Source of the DNA: an uncultured Desulfosarcina sp.
GTDB taxonomy: Bacteria; Desulfobacterota; Desulfobacteria; Desulfobacterales; Desulfosarcinaceae
Length of the DNA: 64,000 nt
Direction of reading: 5' to 3'
Assembly (NCBI RefSeq): GCF_963668215.1
Contig: NZ_OY764190.1
Location: 6,014,001-6,078,000 of the forward strand
This document shows, one piece after another, positions 63,733-64,000 of the stretch (positions are counted from its first letter, which is position 1; the number at the start of each line of letters is the position of its first letter). The position numbers and the translations under genes were made by a program. The notes under the pieces were generated by a model. That model made no database searches and had not been told where the DNA came from. It worked only from the letters and a program-made list of their open reading frames with translations.

Positions 63733-64000
63733 ATGGCACCTAAAAACCCCTCTTTCAAAGCTGGCATGTTTTTACTCGAAACTCTAACTGCCGGTATGTA
63801 TAACCAGCCCCTTTCAATTTACCGCGAATATATCCAGAATGCGGTAGACTCCATTGATTCTTCCAAATACAAGAACCCTCAAATGAGGGTTGAAATTAAT
63901 TTAGACCCTTTTTCCAAAAAGATCGAAATCACCGATAACGGGGACGGAATACGTGCTCGTGATGCCGAAGAGGTGTTAGGCAATATTGGGATATCCAATA
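63733..64000 (+). CDS. GHKL/Hsp90-like ATPase (partial, N-terminal part)
   Basis: Open to the right edge (89 codons). N-box equivalent SIYREYIQNAVDSIDSSK and G1-box ITDNGDGIRARDAEE, as in Hsp90/MutL/MORC-type ATPases. It begins 1 nt after the radical SAM stop. The C-terminal part, which decides the family, is outside the window. Confidence 0.85.
   Translation, partial: MAPKNPSFKAGMFLLETLTAGMYNQPLSIYREYIQNAVDSIDSSKYKNPQMRVEINLDPFSKKIEITDNGDGIRARDAEEVLGNIGISN

Noticed and set aside
1..64000. rRNA operon or CRISPR-Cas locus
   Set aside because: No rRNA-like sequence, cas gene or regular repeat array was seen anywhere in the window.

Overview
The first 50 kb is a GC-rich bacterial chromosome backbone, followed by an AT-rich acquired region from about 50.8 kb to the right edge. 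Gene order and content fit a Gram-negative sulfate-reducer-like Desulfobacterota (Desulfobacterales type): murJ, rpsT, lptE, leuS, rng, yajC-secD-secF-dprA-topA, a sigma-54 activator, a biotin ECF uptake operon with BirA, and many GC-rich palindromic intergenic repeats. The assignment is inferred from gene content, not from a 16S gene.

Backbone (1-50.7 kb). Left to right: murJ (cut by the window edge), rpsT, lptE, leuS, rng, the yajC-secD-secF-dprA-topA run, tex, dtd, a MinD-like ATPase, manC, cinA, two Trk potassium systems (20.3-23.3 kb and 32.7-35.5 kb), a KDSR-like reductase with a small Cys-rich membrane protein, an SDR and a GMC oxidoreductase, tRNA-Glu and tRNA-Lys(TTT), the operon birA-bioY-bioM-bioN under a BirA-type operator, a FabK/nitronate-monooxygenase-like gene beside fabH, mpl, a sirtuin, a GAF/sigma-54 activator, a small operon behind a consensus sigma-54 promoter (unknown protein, M23 peptidase, lipoprotein), hemL and a KptA-like protein.

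Nested insertion (25.0-29.7 kb). A class II Fic gene is split by an IS630-family element that duplicated TA, and that element's transposase is itself split by an IS21-family element with a 7-bp target duplication. Removing each element on paper restores each reading frame. A perfect 24-bp palindrome sits just upstream of the Fic start codon.

Acquired region (50.7-64 kb). Behind tRNA-Lys(CTT) lies a mobile island: a tyrosine integrase, an AlpA-like regulator, two small proteins, a VirD4/HerA-like ATPase, a coiled-coil protein, a zinc-ribbon membrane protein and a replication-relaxation-like protein. It is followed by a second excisionase/integrase pair, a tRNA 3'-end fragment and 25-bp direct repeats. 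Beyond that is a two-gene Gabija anti-phage system (gajA, gajB). Divergent from it is a radical SAM gene coupled with 1 nt spacing to a GHKL/Hsp90-like ATPase that runs off the window. This last pair is the best candidate here for an undescribed system.

Five intergenic regions carry a composite of three short repeat types (TTGGGTTTGTTGAG tracts, a GTAGGGGCGACC palindrome, and GTTCACTGATCACGG tracts). At tex, manC and bioY these tracts reach into, or supply, the predicted start of the protein.
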